From contig NW_020825289.1 in the NCBI RefSeq assembly GCF_003286085.1, positions 1,612,001 through 1,676,000 of the forward strand: a stretch of DNA of 64,000 nt. The letters run 5' to 3'. Origin of the DNA: Drosophila persimilis (taxonomy: Eukaryota; Arthropoda; Insecta; Diptera; Drosophilidae). The notes under the pieces were generated by a model. It was not told where the DNA came from. It ran no database searches and worked only from the letters and a program-made list of their open reading frames with translations. The position numbers and the translations under genes are program-made. Of this stretch, positions 42,275-54,049 are shown in pieces (position 1 is the stretch's first letter; every line of letters begins with the position of its first letter).

Positions 42275-45200
42275 CTGGTCTGATGAGCTTGTGAGGTAGC
42301 TCAAAGGGGGCCTAGCTGAGGCCTCAGGGCGGGTCGCGGGTTGCGGATAGCGAACGGCCTACCTCGGTAGGTCAGCTGCGAATAAGCGGGCATCCCTCAC
42401 GGGAGAGTACCGAAATAAGCAGTCCCGGACAGCCAGCGGGTGTTAGCTAGGTAGCAGCACTGACGATGTCCTTTAGTCGAGGAATCCCACTTCATCTAGG
42501 GTAGGTATCGTGTATGGATGGGAGTGTGTGAGCTACTTATTGAGGCGGCACCACAAGGCAACGATGATCTTTGCTCGGGCTGACCTTTCCCTTTCTCTGC
42601 ATCTCGTGGGAACAAGATGTACAACAACAAAAATAACAAGGGGGAACGTTGTGAGTTGCTGCGGACACCGCAACTCTATAGTTATACCCGATACTAAGTC
42701 AGTATGGCTCTCCTCCGGCAGCGCCGCTAATATTAAACGACACGACAAAGAGTGCGTGCGAGAGAGACAGAAAATCAGTCTGAGCGTGACGTCACGCGCT
42801 GCGTAGCCACTGCAAATTGATTTGTTCCTTTTGGCTACAAAAATTATCTGATCTGATCCAGATTCAGCAATCTGATAGATATGGTCATTATCTATGATTC
42901 AGCGTTTTTAGTTTTCTCAAATCTGCAATATTGTGGATGCAACAGATTTTCGGACTTTGTGTGGGAGGAGGGGGGTGGGGCGAAATTTTGAGATATACGT
43001 TTTATAGTGAGATCTAACAGAAGTGCGGATACCAAATTTGGTTACTCTAGCCTTAATAGTCTCTGAGATTTATGAATATCCCCAGATTTTCATCCTTTGC
43101 GGGGGCGAAAGGGGGTGTGGCGAAATTTTGAAACAAACTCGTCTCGGTCCGATATTTTAGGAGTGTGGATACCAAATTTGGTTACTCTAGCTTTTATAGT
43201 CTCTGAGATCTAGGTGCTAATGTTTTACTCTAAGCAAAGCCGGCTATGCTACGTGTGTGTTAGAGAGAGACGGAGCGAGAAAAAATGAAGCTGTTTTCTT
43301 GATGCTGGCTATAATAATAATACGATCCAATTCAGATTCTGCAGTCTAAAAGATATAGACATTCTCTACGATTCTGCGTTTTTGGTTTTCTCGTATCTTT
43401 AAAATTGTGGATGCCACAGATTTTCGTCCTTTGTGGGGACGGAAGTGGACGGGGCGAAGTTTTGAAATATTTTTTGTAACAGTGACATATCACAGAAGTC
43501 TGGATCCAAAACATCGTTGCTCTAGCTCTTATAGTCTTTGAGCATTAGGCGCTGAAGGGGACGGACAGACGGACTGACGGACGGACGGACAGACGGACAG
43601 ACAGACATGGCTCAATCGACTCGGCTATTGATGCTGATCAATAATATATATACTTTATGGGGTCGGAAACGATTCCTTCTGGACGTTACACACATCCATT
43701 TTCACCACAAATCTAATATACCCCAATACTCATTTTGAGTATCGGGTATAAAAACCAAAAAAACAAATGAGTGTGGCGCTCCCCAAATGCCAACCGGGAG
43801 CAATCCCAAGCACGGAAAGGCAGCGTCCCAAAGGCCTGGCCCAACCGGCTCTACAGCAGGGAATACCTGTAAGGTGGAAGGTGCCTGTGCCTGCCCGAGG
43901 GGGTCCCATCCCGAATCCGGAGTGGGTGGCAAGGTAACTCCCGAAGCTGACACCTTGGAAGGAAAGCTAATCAATACTGCGGCTGCCAGACCTTCTGGTA
44001 AAGCGGAGGGGCTGACTTGCCGTCGACAAGCGCCCAAGCCAAACAATACACCTATGCCGAAAAGAGGAGTGACGGGCACATACTCCGTCGGCAACACGCC
44101 AGCAGTGAAGCCAGCCCATTAGCCGACTGGCTGAAAAAGGTGGAACTCCCGGAGTTCACCTTGGAACAGAAAAAGGTTGCTCCCCAAGCCAAGAGGCAGC
44201 GCTCGCAGGAGACACCGGGACCGGCAGCAAAGCGCTCCAGAGTGCTGCCAAATGTCTCTTTTGTGCAGATTGCCAAGGTGGCTTTCGATATGACCCACGA
44301 GGAGGATGATCCTCCCAACGACCTTGTTCGCAAAATAGCCAGCGACAGCGAAAGGACGGACAAAGACCTACTTATATGTTGCGATGCCAACGCCCACCAA
44401 ACCCAATGAGAGAGCAAGGACACGAACGTAAGGCGTGAGTCACTGTTCAGCTTCATCCTGAACTCAAATTTATTCATTTGCAATCGGGGCAACGACCCCA
44501 CGTTTATAATTAAAAATCCCCAAGAGATCCCCAAACCCACCGACTATATCAACCCCAGAAAAGCCAACTGGGAAAAATGTAGCACAACCCTGGAGAAACT
44601 ATTCCCTCCTAACGCCCCTAATTGCCCGAACACGGAAGACAACCTAAACCGTCTTGTGAACAGGATTACGGATGCGTTCAACAAAGCCTTCAAGGCAGCA
44701 TGCCCTTCTACCAGACCAAGGGGGAAAAAGAAACTCCCCTGGTGGTCTAAGCAACTAGACACCCTTCGTAGAACTTGTAGGACTCTATTCAATAGAGCCA
44801 CAAGAGAAAATGAGGATACTCACTGGGCAGACTATAAAACCAGTCTAGCACTATACAAAAAGGAAACGAGGAAGGCTAAAAGAGCCTCCTGGCAAAAATT
44901 TTGCTCCGAAATCGAGGAAACTTCGGAGGCCGCAAGACTCCGGAAAGTTCTCTCAAAAACTACTCCTTCGGTAGGTTACCTTAAAAAGAATGATGGTACG
45001 TGGACCAACTCCAGTGAGGAGTCCCTACACATTCTGCTGCACAACCACCGAGCCGACATACCTCCCAGGAGAGGGATCGGTAAAATTGATGGACCAAATC
45101 CTTACAAAACGGAACAAAAGTTGGGCAGTAAACAGCTTCAACCCGTTTAAATCGCCAGGCCCGGACCAGGTAATCCCGGCCCAACTACAGAAGGCCGGGG

Positions 45201-46449
45201 ATACGGTTATCAACTGGCTACATAGTATCTTCAGGAAGATACTGTCGGTATGCACAATACCGCAAGCATGGCTTAAGGCTAGGATAGTTTTTATCCCTAA
45301 AGCAGGCAAAGCCTCACACTCAACCCCGAATAACTTTAGACCAATCAGTTTATCGTCTTTCCTACTCAAAACCTTTGAGAGACTTATCGGGTTACAATTA
45401 CGGACAACCATAAGTCCCCAGCTGTACTCAAGTGCGCAGCATGCCTACCGGAAAGGAAAATCCACGGAAACGGCACTTCATGAAGTGATCTCGATTGTAG
45501 AAAAATCGCTGCATCTCAAAGAATACTCACTAAGAGCTTTTCTCGATATCGAGGAAGCCTTCAACAACGTCACACCGGGCGCCATTACAAAAGCCCTGAC
45601 TGACCTGGGGGTGGACCGTCACTTGGTGAAGCTCATTGATCAATTCCTCTTACGCAGGTGGCATCATCGATGGGATCTTCCACCCAGTCAAGGTATGTCA
45701 ACAGAGGAACCCCGCAAGGGGGAGTTATGTCTCCTCTTCTGTGGAACATGGCAGTCAATAAGATTCTATGCGACCTGGAAGAGGGGGGCAGTAAAGTGGT
45801 GGCATACGCGGACGACGTTGCAATTATCTTCGTAGGGAAATACCACCAAACACTATGCGACCTAATGACCGCAAAGCTTACTCGATTGACCGGATGAACA
45901 GAATCGGGCGGATTGGGACTAAATCCCTCGAAAACGGAACTCGTGTTATTCACAAAAAAATACAAGGTCCCGCCCCTCAACACCCCAATACTAAATGGAT
46001 ACAGGATAGGGCCACGTTGTCGCACAGCTCGGCAAACATGGCCGACCATAGATAAGAAGCGCACCTCAGAGCTCTGCAAACTAGTCAGGGAAAGGTGCAG
46101 CGCAGTCATACGTTCCCTCACAGGACACTGGCTAGTAGGCACCCACGCAAGTAGGCTGGGTGCCCCATACAATGATTTCTGCCGCAGCTGCAGAGACGAG
46201 GACGATGAGGAGACAGTGGAACACATGTTCTGTTCCTGTCCAGCTCTCAGCAGATGGAGGCTGCATCACTTGGGCTCCGCCTTTCTAAACGACATCTCGG
46301 AGATGTCCACGCTATGTCCCAGAAAGATCGCAAACTTTATAAGAGCATCTGGATGGGACAACTGTTGACATGAAATCTCACTGCAGGGAGGGAATCACAA
46401 CGGTCCGAAACCGGTGACCCTGGCAGCCGCCTCTACCTAACCTAACCTA
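42275..46449 (+). mobile_element. LOA copy C with inserted DINE-1
   Basis: Nearly identical to copy B: same DINE-1 insertion, same two large deletions, same frameshift in RT (near 45657). ORF pieces are the ORF1/endonuclease fusion (44017-44409), linker (44656-45150), RT (44990-45660 and 45658-45897, YADD intact) and the C-terminal Cys/His region (45913-46368). B and C therefore arose by duplication of one deleted copy, not by separate transposition. Confidence 0.85.
42636..43750 (-). mobile_element. DINE-1 full length in LOA copy C
   Basis: 1115 bp, same site and nearly the same sequence as 35484-36598, duplicated with the monomer. Confidence 0.87.
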
Positions 46450-46450
46450 A

Positions 46451-48142
46451 ATTATAAACGATTCCTTCCAGATCGGGGGGAAGCAAGAAGAATCAAAGGT
46501 CCACACAGAGCCTCGGCGCAGTACCTAAGTACACAACCTGGAACCCTGTCTGGACCCGGTGTAAACACCGGCTTAACTAGACGAAGATCATGAAGTAGGT
46601 AACATTCTTTTAACAAAGGACTAAAAATGCCGTTCGACCTTGGTAAACCGTATCGGTACGGATGACCAGAGTAGCTTTCCTCAGAATAGGTGGTTTGAAA
46701 GCAATCGGCAATTGCCTGATCATTATTTGCCGACGTATTACAAAATGATAGCGAGGATGGCTGTGCGGACTAATCGGACAAAAAAGCGGAACACAATAAT
46801 CAAACAAGGGGGAACATTGTGAGTTATTGCGGAGACTGCAACTCCACATATATACCTGATACGAAGTCAGTATGGCTCTCCCCCGGCAGACGCCGCTAAT
46901 ATTAAGCCACGCGACAAAGAGTGCGTGCAAGAGAGACAGAAAATCAGTCTGAGCGTGACGTCACGCGCTGCGTAGCCACTGCAAATTGATTTGTTTCTTT
47001 TGGCTACAAAAATTATCTGATCTGATCCAGATTCAGCGATCTGATAGATATGGTCATTATCTATGATTCTGCGTTTTTAGTTTTCTCAAATCTGCAATAT
47101 TGTGGATGCAACAGATTTTCGTCCTTTGTGGGGGCGGAAGGGGGTGGGGCGAAATTTTGAGATATACGTTTTATAGTGAGATCTAACAGAAGTGCGGATA
47201 CCAAATTTGGTTACTCTAGCCTTAATAGTCTCTGAGATTTATGAATATCCCCAGATTTTCATCCTTTGCGGGGGCGAAAGGGGGTGTGTCCGTTAAATTA
47301 TAAACGATTCCTTCCAGATCGGGGGGAAGCAAGAAGAATCAAAGGTCCACACAGAGCCTCGGCGCAGTACCTAAGTACACAACCTGGAACCCCGTCTGGA
47401 CCCGGTGTAAACACCGGCTTAACTAGTCGAAGATCATGAAGTAGGTAACATTCATTTAACAAGGGACTAAAAATGCCGTTCGACCTTGGTAAACCGTATG
47501 GGTACGGATGACCAGAGTAGCTTTCCTCAGAATAGGTGGTTTAAAAGCAATCGGCAATTGCCTGATCATTATTTGCCGACGTATTACAAAATGATAGCGA
47601 GGATGGGTGTGCGGACTAATCGGACAAAAAAGCGGGACACAATAATCAAACAAGGGGGACCATTGTGAGTTATTGCGGAGACTGCAACTCCACATATATA
47701 CCTGATACGAAGTCAGTATGGCTCTCCCCCGGCAGACGCCGCTAATATTAAGCCACGCGACAAAGAGTGCGTGCAAGAGAGACAGAAAATCAGTCTGAGC
47801 GTGACGTCACGCGCTGCGTAGCCACTGCAAATTGATTTGTTTCTTTTGGCTACAAAAATTATCTGATCTGATCCAGATTCAGCGATCTGATAGATATGGT
47901 CATTATCTATGATTCTGCGTTTTTAGTTTTCTCAAATCTGCAATATTGTGGATGCAACAGATTTTCGTCCTTTGTGGGGGCGGAAGGGGGTGGGGCGAAA
48001 TTTTGAGATATACGTTTTATAGTGAGATCTAACAGAAGTGCGGATACCAAATTTGGTTACTCTAGCCTTAATAGTCTCTGAGATTTATGAATATCCCCAG
48101 ATTTTCATCCTTTGCGGGGGCGAAAGGGGGTGTGTCCGTTAA
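46451..48142. repeat. Monomers M4 and M5: two 846-bp tandem repeats
   Basis: Each holds the CR1 fragment, the DINE-1 B tail (46805, 47651) fused at GAGCGTGACGTCACGCGC to a common-type DINE-1 body, which is cut at GGTGTGTCCGTTAA where the next monomer starts. The offset is exactly 846 bp. They contain no LTR or LOA sequence. Confidence 0.9.
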
Positions 48143-50640
48143 ATTATAAACGATTCCTTCCAGATCGGGGGGAAGCAAGAAGAATCAAAGGTCCACACAG
48201 AGCCTCGGCGCAGTACCTAAGTACACAACCTGGAACCCCGTCTGGACCCGGTGTAAACACCGGCTTAACTAGTCGAAGATCATGAAGTAGGTAACATTCA
48301 TTTAACAAGGGACTAAAAATGCCGTTCGACCTTGGTAAACCGTATGGGTACGGATGACCAGAGTAGCTTTCCTCAGAATAGGTGGTTTAAAAGCAATCGG
48401 CAATTGCCTGATCATTATTTGCCGACGTATTACAAAATGATAGCGAGGATGGGTGTGCGGACTAATCGGACAAAAAAGCGGGACACAATAATCAAACAAG
48501 GGGGACCATTGTGAGTTATTTCGGAGACTGCAACTCCACATATATACCTGATACGAAGTCAGTATGGCTCTCCCCCGGCAGACGCCGCTAATATTAAGCC
48601 ACGCGACAAAGAGTGCGTGCAAGAGAGACAGAAAATCAGTCTGAGCGTGACGTCGGACGCTGCGTAGCCACTGCAAATTGAAATACAGCTATTAAAAAGC
48701 CCGTTTAGCTCGTATTTTTCCAAATTATTAATTGAAACTTACGTTTCATAAATTTATTTTATACTCTGTTCCTTCCTATAGGGGGGAAATCAGAATTTTG
48801 TTTTCGCTACCTTTAGCTGTCAGTGAACTAGACACTTGTTCAGTGTCAAAGAAGCTGGTTTAACTCCGTGCTCTTACCACAGGGGGGAAACAACGGAGAG
48901 TCTCGAAGGAACAAAATGTTAATGAAGGAAGCCAAACTATGGAAAGCATCCGCGTTTGGTCACTCGGGAATCCTGACAAGACTTCCGCAATTACCACAGA
49001 TTTTGGTGGCCAAAATACTTCCCGTGCGAATATCAATACGAAATTTTGAAATCAGCTTTCTGTTCTGTGGACGTTAACAAGCAATGACTGCATCTTTCAA
49101 GAGGCATTTTGGGAATAGCGGATAACTTTGTTATACCTCTGTAATTTTTTTGCGTCAGACTTGCTACCTTTTTTATGGAGAGGAATTAAAAACGATCTGG
49201 TCTGATGAGCTTGTGAGGTAGCTCAAAGGGGGCCTAGCTGAGGCCTCAGGGCGGGTCGCGGGTTGCGGATAGCGAACGGCCTACCTCGGTAGGTCAGCTG
49301 CGAATAAGCGGGCATCCCTCACGGGAGAGTACCGAAATAAGCAGTCCCGGACAGCCAGCGGGTGTTAGCTAGGTAGCAGCACTGACGATGTCCTTTAGTC
49401 GAGGAATCCCACTTCATCTAGGGTAGGTATCGTGTATGGATGGGAGTGTGTGAGCTACTTATTGAGGCGGCACCACAAGGCAACGATGATCTTTGCTCGG
49501 GCTGACCTTTCCCTTTCTCTGCATCTCGTGGGAACAAGATGTACAACAACAAAAATAACGAGGGGGAACGTTGTGAGTTGCTGCGGACACCGCAACTCTA
49601 TAGTTATACCCGATACTAAGTCAGTATGGCTCTCCTCCGGCAGCGCCGCTAATATTAAACGACACGACAAAGAGTGCGTGCGAGAGAGACAGAAAATCAG
49701 TCTGAGCGTGACGTCACGCGCTGCGTAGCCACTGCAAATTGATTTGTTCCTTTTGGCTACAAAAATTATCTGATCTGATCCAGATTCAGCGATCTGATAG
49801 ATATGGTCATTATCTATAATTCTGCGTTTTTAGTTTTCTCAAATCTGCAATATTGTGGATGCAACAGATTTTCGTCCTTTGTGGGGGCGGAAGGGGGTGG
49901 GGCGAAATTTTGAGATATACGTTTTATAGTGAGATCTAACAGAAGTGCGGATACCAAATTTGGTTACTCTAGCCTTAATAGTCTCTGAGATTTATGAATA
50001 TCCCCAGATTTTCATCCTTTGCGGGGGCGGAAGGGGGTGTGGTGAAATTTTGAAACAAACTCGTCTCGGTCCGATATTTTAGGAGTGTGGATACCAAATT
50101 TGGTTACTCTAGCTTTTATAGTCTCTGAGATCTAGGTGCTAATGTTTTACTCTAAGCAAAGCCGGCTATGCTACGTGTGTGTTAGAGAGAGACGGAGCGA
50201 GAAAAAATGAAGCTGTTTTCTTGATGCTGGCTATAATAATAATACGATCCAATTCAGATTCTGCAGTCTAAAATATATAGACATTCTCTACGATTCTGCG
50301 TTTTTGGTTTTCTCGTATCTTTAAAATTGTGGATGCCACAGATTTTCGTCCTTTGTGGGGACGGAAGTGGACGGGGCGAAGTTTTGAAATATTTTTTGTA
50401 ACAGTGACATATCACAGAAGTCTGGATCCAAAACATCGTTGCTCTAGCTCTTATAGTCTTTGAGCAGTAGACGCTGAAGGGGACGGACAGACGGTCAGAC
50501 GGACAGACAGACATGGCTCAATCGACTCGGCTATTGATGCTGATCAATGGGGTCGGAAACGATTCCTTCTGGACGTTACACACATCCACTTTTACCAAAA
50601 ATCTAATATACCCCAATACTCATTTTGAGTATCGGGTATA
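48143..50640. mobile_element. Monomer M6: CR1, DINE-1 B, BEL-A LTR, LOA 5' end, DINE-1
   Basis: CR1 fragment to 48496, DINE-1 B tail to about 48685, BEL-A LTR (-), unidentified segment, CR1 scrap, LOA 5' UTR 49197-49557, then DINE-1 49558-50640. Instead of LOA sequence, the DINE-1 is followed by the flank shared with 59.5-63.2 kb, so the array ends here. Confidence 0.85.
49558..50640 (-). mobile_element. DINE-1 at the array's right edge
   Basis: 1083 bp with both termini. It has a ~20-bp deletion of the AATATATATACTTTAT block (near 50547) that is also present in the DINE-1 at 63211 (near 63305), tying the two loci to one duplication. Confidence 0.85.
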
Positions 50641-50885
50641 ATAAATACAAATAGCTTAAAAGCTTAAAAGAATTAAATATTTTTAAACTAACAGCAGCTT
50701 CAAGTAGAGAGTATTTACCACACCCCATTAAGAATTGTCATAGTCAGTTGTGGCTTACAGAGATCTCGACAGATTTTAGCTTGAGATATTTTCCAAATCG
50801 ATCAAATAAAAATCTAGGGGGACACCGATTACCTAGAGAGCAACAATGCGAATTGTAACACAGAGTTATAACAAAGACAATCAGC
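50641..50885 (-). repeat. Inverted duplicate flank (empty site of BEL-B)
   Basis: Nearly the reverse complement of 59585-59791 plus 63194-63210. It holds the pre-insertion site AAAAGCTTAAAAG where the other copy carries BEL-B. No gene is visible; the 75-residue ORF at 50744-50971 (-) is not recognisable. Confidence 0.8.
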
Positions 50886-51508
50886 CAGGCTCCGTTTTTC
50901 ACATTCACAAAAGTTTTCCGATTTACTTTTGAAATCACATAAATTGGGGCTCTCTTTTTCCCATTCCGCAAGATTTCTTCGTTTTCAAAACGAAAACATT
51001 TTCGTTGACGAAATGAAAAGTAAACGGCTTTTTATACAACAAAACAAATTTTATACAAATTGCAAAAGGAAAAAAATAGATGACTTATTGATGCATTAAC
51101 CTAAACTTGATACCTATATCAGGGTAATTTAACTTGTGCTTTCTTTATAAATAATTTTATTTTAACCCAACCTAAAATTTGGCTCGGAAAAAATTGGCCA
51201 CAGCAACAACAAATTTCGTTTTGGTGTAAGCAGCTGACGCATTCCGATTTGGTTATCGGAACGTTGGCAATTAATAAATTTTTGCGTATAACAGCACAAA
51301 TGTGCATGTAACAGCTCAGACTGTGCTTGTAACATGTGCTTAACAGAACATCTGGGTGAGCACAGCTGTTTCCCGCCCAATTTAATTCGGACTTCAAAAT
51401 GTAACATATCGATAAAAAAAATATGTGAAAAATGGAACACCTTAAAACGAAAACGAAACGTTTTGGCTGAAAACGTAATCCGCAAAAGTAAATGAAAAAC
51501 GGAGCCTG
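50886..51508. mobile_element. 623-bp element with 16-bp terminal inverted repeats
   Basis: Starts CAGGCTCCGTTTTTCA and ends with its exact complement TGAAAAACGGAGCCTG. Subterminal regions also share TTTACTTTTG, and the interior is rich in CGTTTTC/GAAAACG. It is too short for a transposase; ORFs at 51119-51542 are unremarkable. It resembles a non-autonomous DNA transposon (MITE). No target duplication was found. It is absent from the inverted copy at 59580, but adjacent bases are also missing there. Confidence 0.6.
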
Positions 51509-51701
51509 CCTGAATATGTTTTTTTGAAAAGACGAAATACACGCCGCCTTGCTCTCACGAACTCGAAAGAGAATACAGATCTAAAAATATAATAAGCTTT
51601 CATTTATGAGTACGCATAGAAGCAACCGATTTCCGAGCTCAAAACATGTTTGTTAAAACATCTTTTTGATTTTTTGGATGACAAAATATGTAGCAAATAC
51701 T
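51509..51701 (-). repeat. Inverted duplicate flank (outer part)
   Basis: From about 51555 this matches the reverse complement of 59455-59585 (CATGTTTGTTAAAACATC, GAGTACGCATAGAAGC). No gene seen. Confidence 0.7.
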
Positions 51702-51946
51702 TGTAGCAGTGACGGATTTGAAATGTAGTTGCTCTAGCTCTTATAGTCTTTGAGCACTAGGCGCTGATAGGGACGGACAGACGGACGGACGGACAGACAG
51801 ACAGGGCTCAATCGACTCGGCTATTGATGCTGATCAAGAATATATATACTTTATGGGGTCGGAAACGATTCCTTCTGGACGTTACACACATCCACTTTTA
51901 CCACAAATCTAATATACCCCAATACTCATTTTGAGTATCGGGTATA
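51702..51946 (-). mobile_element. DINE-1 5' half
   Basis: Carries the tetranucleotide tract (51767-51808), the GTATATATATTCTTGATCAG block and the 5' terminus, ending at 51946 where CR1 sequence starts. Counterpart of 59187-59450. Confidence 0.8.
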
Positions 51947-52797
51947 AAAATGTGCCAAGAGCATTGTAAAAAATGTTTGTGCCTTTTATGACATCAGTGC
52001 TCAAGTACAAAGCGGACCAATCAAAATCCCTAATTAGTTTATTAAGCTTCGTAAACTCGGCTTTACGAAAGCAGCGGACACGTTCACGTGCCAATACAAT
52101 TCGTCCTATATCTAGCGACACTTCGGAGGTAGGTATAGGCGTCTTCAGGTATAGTGAGCGGAAGGGCTCGGGTTAACAACACTAAGGTCGGATCCGATAC
52201 AAATCACAGATCAAGCAATCGACCCAAGGAATTTGTCACATGGTTGACTTGAGATAGGGACAGGTCATGCAAGCCATTAACAAAGTCATGTCGTGACATG
52301 GGCACTAGGTTACTAGACTCGTTTACCGAAGACCAAACAGTTCCTGGCAAGTTGAAGTCACCAAGAACTATCATATGATCTTTATCTGATAGCGACGAAG
52401 AAACAGCAGTTAAAGCGGACAAATGCTGCTCATAAATAGAGATATCCGAAGAAGGTGGAATATACGAGCAAGTAATGAATATAGCGAAAGCGGGAAGAAT
52501 CAGTTTTGCACACAGGAATTCCAGTTCCGGTTGAACCTGGACTGTGAAGTGCTCCGACGTGAAGATAGAGTCCACTGCAATCAGAACCCATCCAGCACGT
52601 CGAGACGAACGGTCCTTTCTAAAATTTGTGTACCGACCTGCCAAAACCTCGGAACTAAGAATGTCCGGCTTTAACCAGGTTTCAGTAAACACAATAACGT
52701 GGGAAGCAAATGCAACACTATCCCGGAAAAGAATGCTGAGCTTACTACGTAAGCCTCTGACATTCTGATACGTTACTAAAAGAGAAGTTAGTTTTTT
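51947..52797 (-). pseudogene. CR1 copy 2, ORF2 endonuclease remnant
   Basis: Matches the endonuclease part of the intact ORF2 (FTETWLKPD, VLGDFNLPG, SLSQVNHVTNSLGRLLDL) and a short connector (52121-51947, FDWSALYLSTDV), with a deletion and stop near 52205. RT and the 3' end are missing, cut by DINE-1 at 51946. It keeps the A_AAA_AAC_UAA overlap with ORF1 at 52788-52797 and again has no ATG before the endonuclease motif. Confidence 0.8.
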
Positions 52798-53585
52798 GGA
52801 AAGGTAGAAGCAAGACGAGAAGTTGAGGTTGAGGGTGGCACACTGGAAAGATTTGTAAGGGATATGGGGGGCCTATTCTTCTTCTTAGCCTTAAACTCCT
52901 TCACCACGAAATGCTCCGGCCAAAATTTGGTGGAGTAAATGGTGTCTAATACAAATACTTGTCGTTTTGGTGGGACTCCCACCAATGGTTTAGTCACCAC
53001 AGGTCTAGTACCTCTGGTGGCAATATCCGGAGGACAGGAAAGTCTATTTACTGGTGGGATCGGGATAGACGGGACAACTAGCGAACTATCGGACACCACG
53101 GACTCGGACGCTGCAGACGTACTTGGCTGCACATTCTCCGAGGCGATGAATTCGGCTACCGAATCTGCATCGCCAGCATCTGTCGTTGCTTTTGGAGTTG
53201 CAAACGAGATCAACTGCTGCACACTTGGAGTGGTCGGAGTCAGTTTTTCGGCGGCGCACGGCTGAGTGACGGTTGGCACTTGCACATCCCGCAGAATGAC
53301 CTTTTTACGCCTCGGAGACTCATCCAGCAGTTGCCAAAATTGCCAAATTGAGATTCCATGGCTAAGAGCCGATCGTATTGCTTTTTAAAGCCAACGGTCA
53401 GCTTCTTAAAGCCCTTCCGCGTCTGCCTCATAAAAGCCACCATGTCATTCTCCACCGCACGGCATGCCTCGCAACTGTATTATGTTTGGCTATAGCATCA
53501 CTCACGAGGCCAGCAGGGGACATTCGGCTGATCGTGAGTGATCTGCTTCTTACAGGTATTTTTGGCGCAGACCACAGCGTATTAC
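52788..53585 (-). pseudogene. CR1 copy 2, ORF1
   Basis: PHD-finger ORF1 broken by several indels. The N-terminal zinc-finger region (53585-53456) has lost much of its Cys/His spacing. Coding resumes at 53455 (MVAFMRQTRKGFKKLTVGFK) and again at 53285-52788 (VPTVTQPCAAEKL to RLASTFPKN). Part of the C-terminal RRM-like segment (LTSNDVTAFIQ in the intact copy) is deleted near 52948. Confidence 0.8.
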
Positions 53586-53835
53586 ATTTGTATTATTTAT
53601 TTGTTTACTTAAGAAAATTTACGAAAAAAAAAAAAAAAATTCTAAAACAAATTGGTATTAGACCAATGTGCCAGACAACGCTCAAAGCGGAATTGGTAAA
53701 AACAATGAAAGCAGAGTATTTAATGTTTATTTAAGAAAACACCGGCTATTTATGTAAAGCAAAAGGAAAATATGCGGAGCGCAAAACAAAAACGCGTCTG
53801 ATCTACAAAAGAGAACGAACGAATGTTTGTACAGT
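53586..53835 (-). other. CR1 copy 2, 5' UTR
   Basis: Matches parts of 19380-19880 (AACAAATTGGTAT, GACAACGCTCAAAGCGG, GCGGAGCGCAAAACAAAAAC) with internal deletions. CR1 similarity ends near 53835. Confidence 0.6.
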
Positions 53836-54049
53836 ACTTACAAACTATAAACTAATCAATTGCTATGCGGTGACAACTACGGGACGCTTTTAAATGAGGA
53901 AGAATATTTAATAAAGACTAAAAATATATAGAAACATTTTTTTCTAATTCAATTTAAGAAACTAAACAGAATCAATTAATTTGTATTACATTTTATTGAA
54001 CGAAAAATAAAAATAAAAAGAAATATTGAATGATGTGAAATGAATTAAA
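53836..54049. other. AT-rich stretch without recognisable features
   Basis: A/T-rich single-copy-looking sequence. No ORF, repeat or element terminus recognised. Confidence 0.5.

Larger units (their letters stand above)
41221..46450. mobile_element. Monomer M3: composite with LOA copy C
   Basis: CR1 fragment to 41572, DINE-1 B tail 41573-41760, BEL-A LTR (-), unidentified segment, CR1 scrap, then LOA copy C 42275-46449 with DINE-1 (-) at 42636-43750. Equivalent to M1 without the solo LTR and with a 15-bp deletion near 44146 in LOA ORF1. Confidence 0.85.
33741..50640. repeat. Array of six composite transposon monomers
   Basis: Monomers start at the same CR1 base (ATTATAAACGATTCC): M1 33741-39313 (5573 bp), M2 39314-41220 (1907), M3 41221-46450 (5230), M4 46451-47296 (846), M5 47297-48142 (846), M6 48143-50640 (2498, cut off). 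Each begins CR1 fragment then DINE-1 B tail. M1 and M3 carry a complete LOA copy with DINE-1; M2 and M6 carry only its 5' end; M4 and M5 carry none. M1 is 329 bp longer than the others over the shared part because of a solo LTR. Confidence 0.88.
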
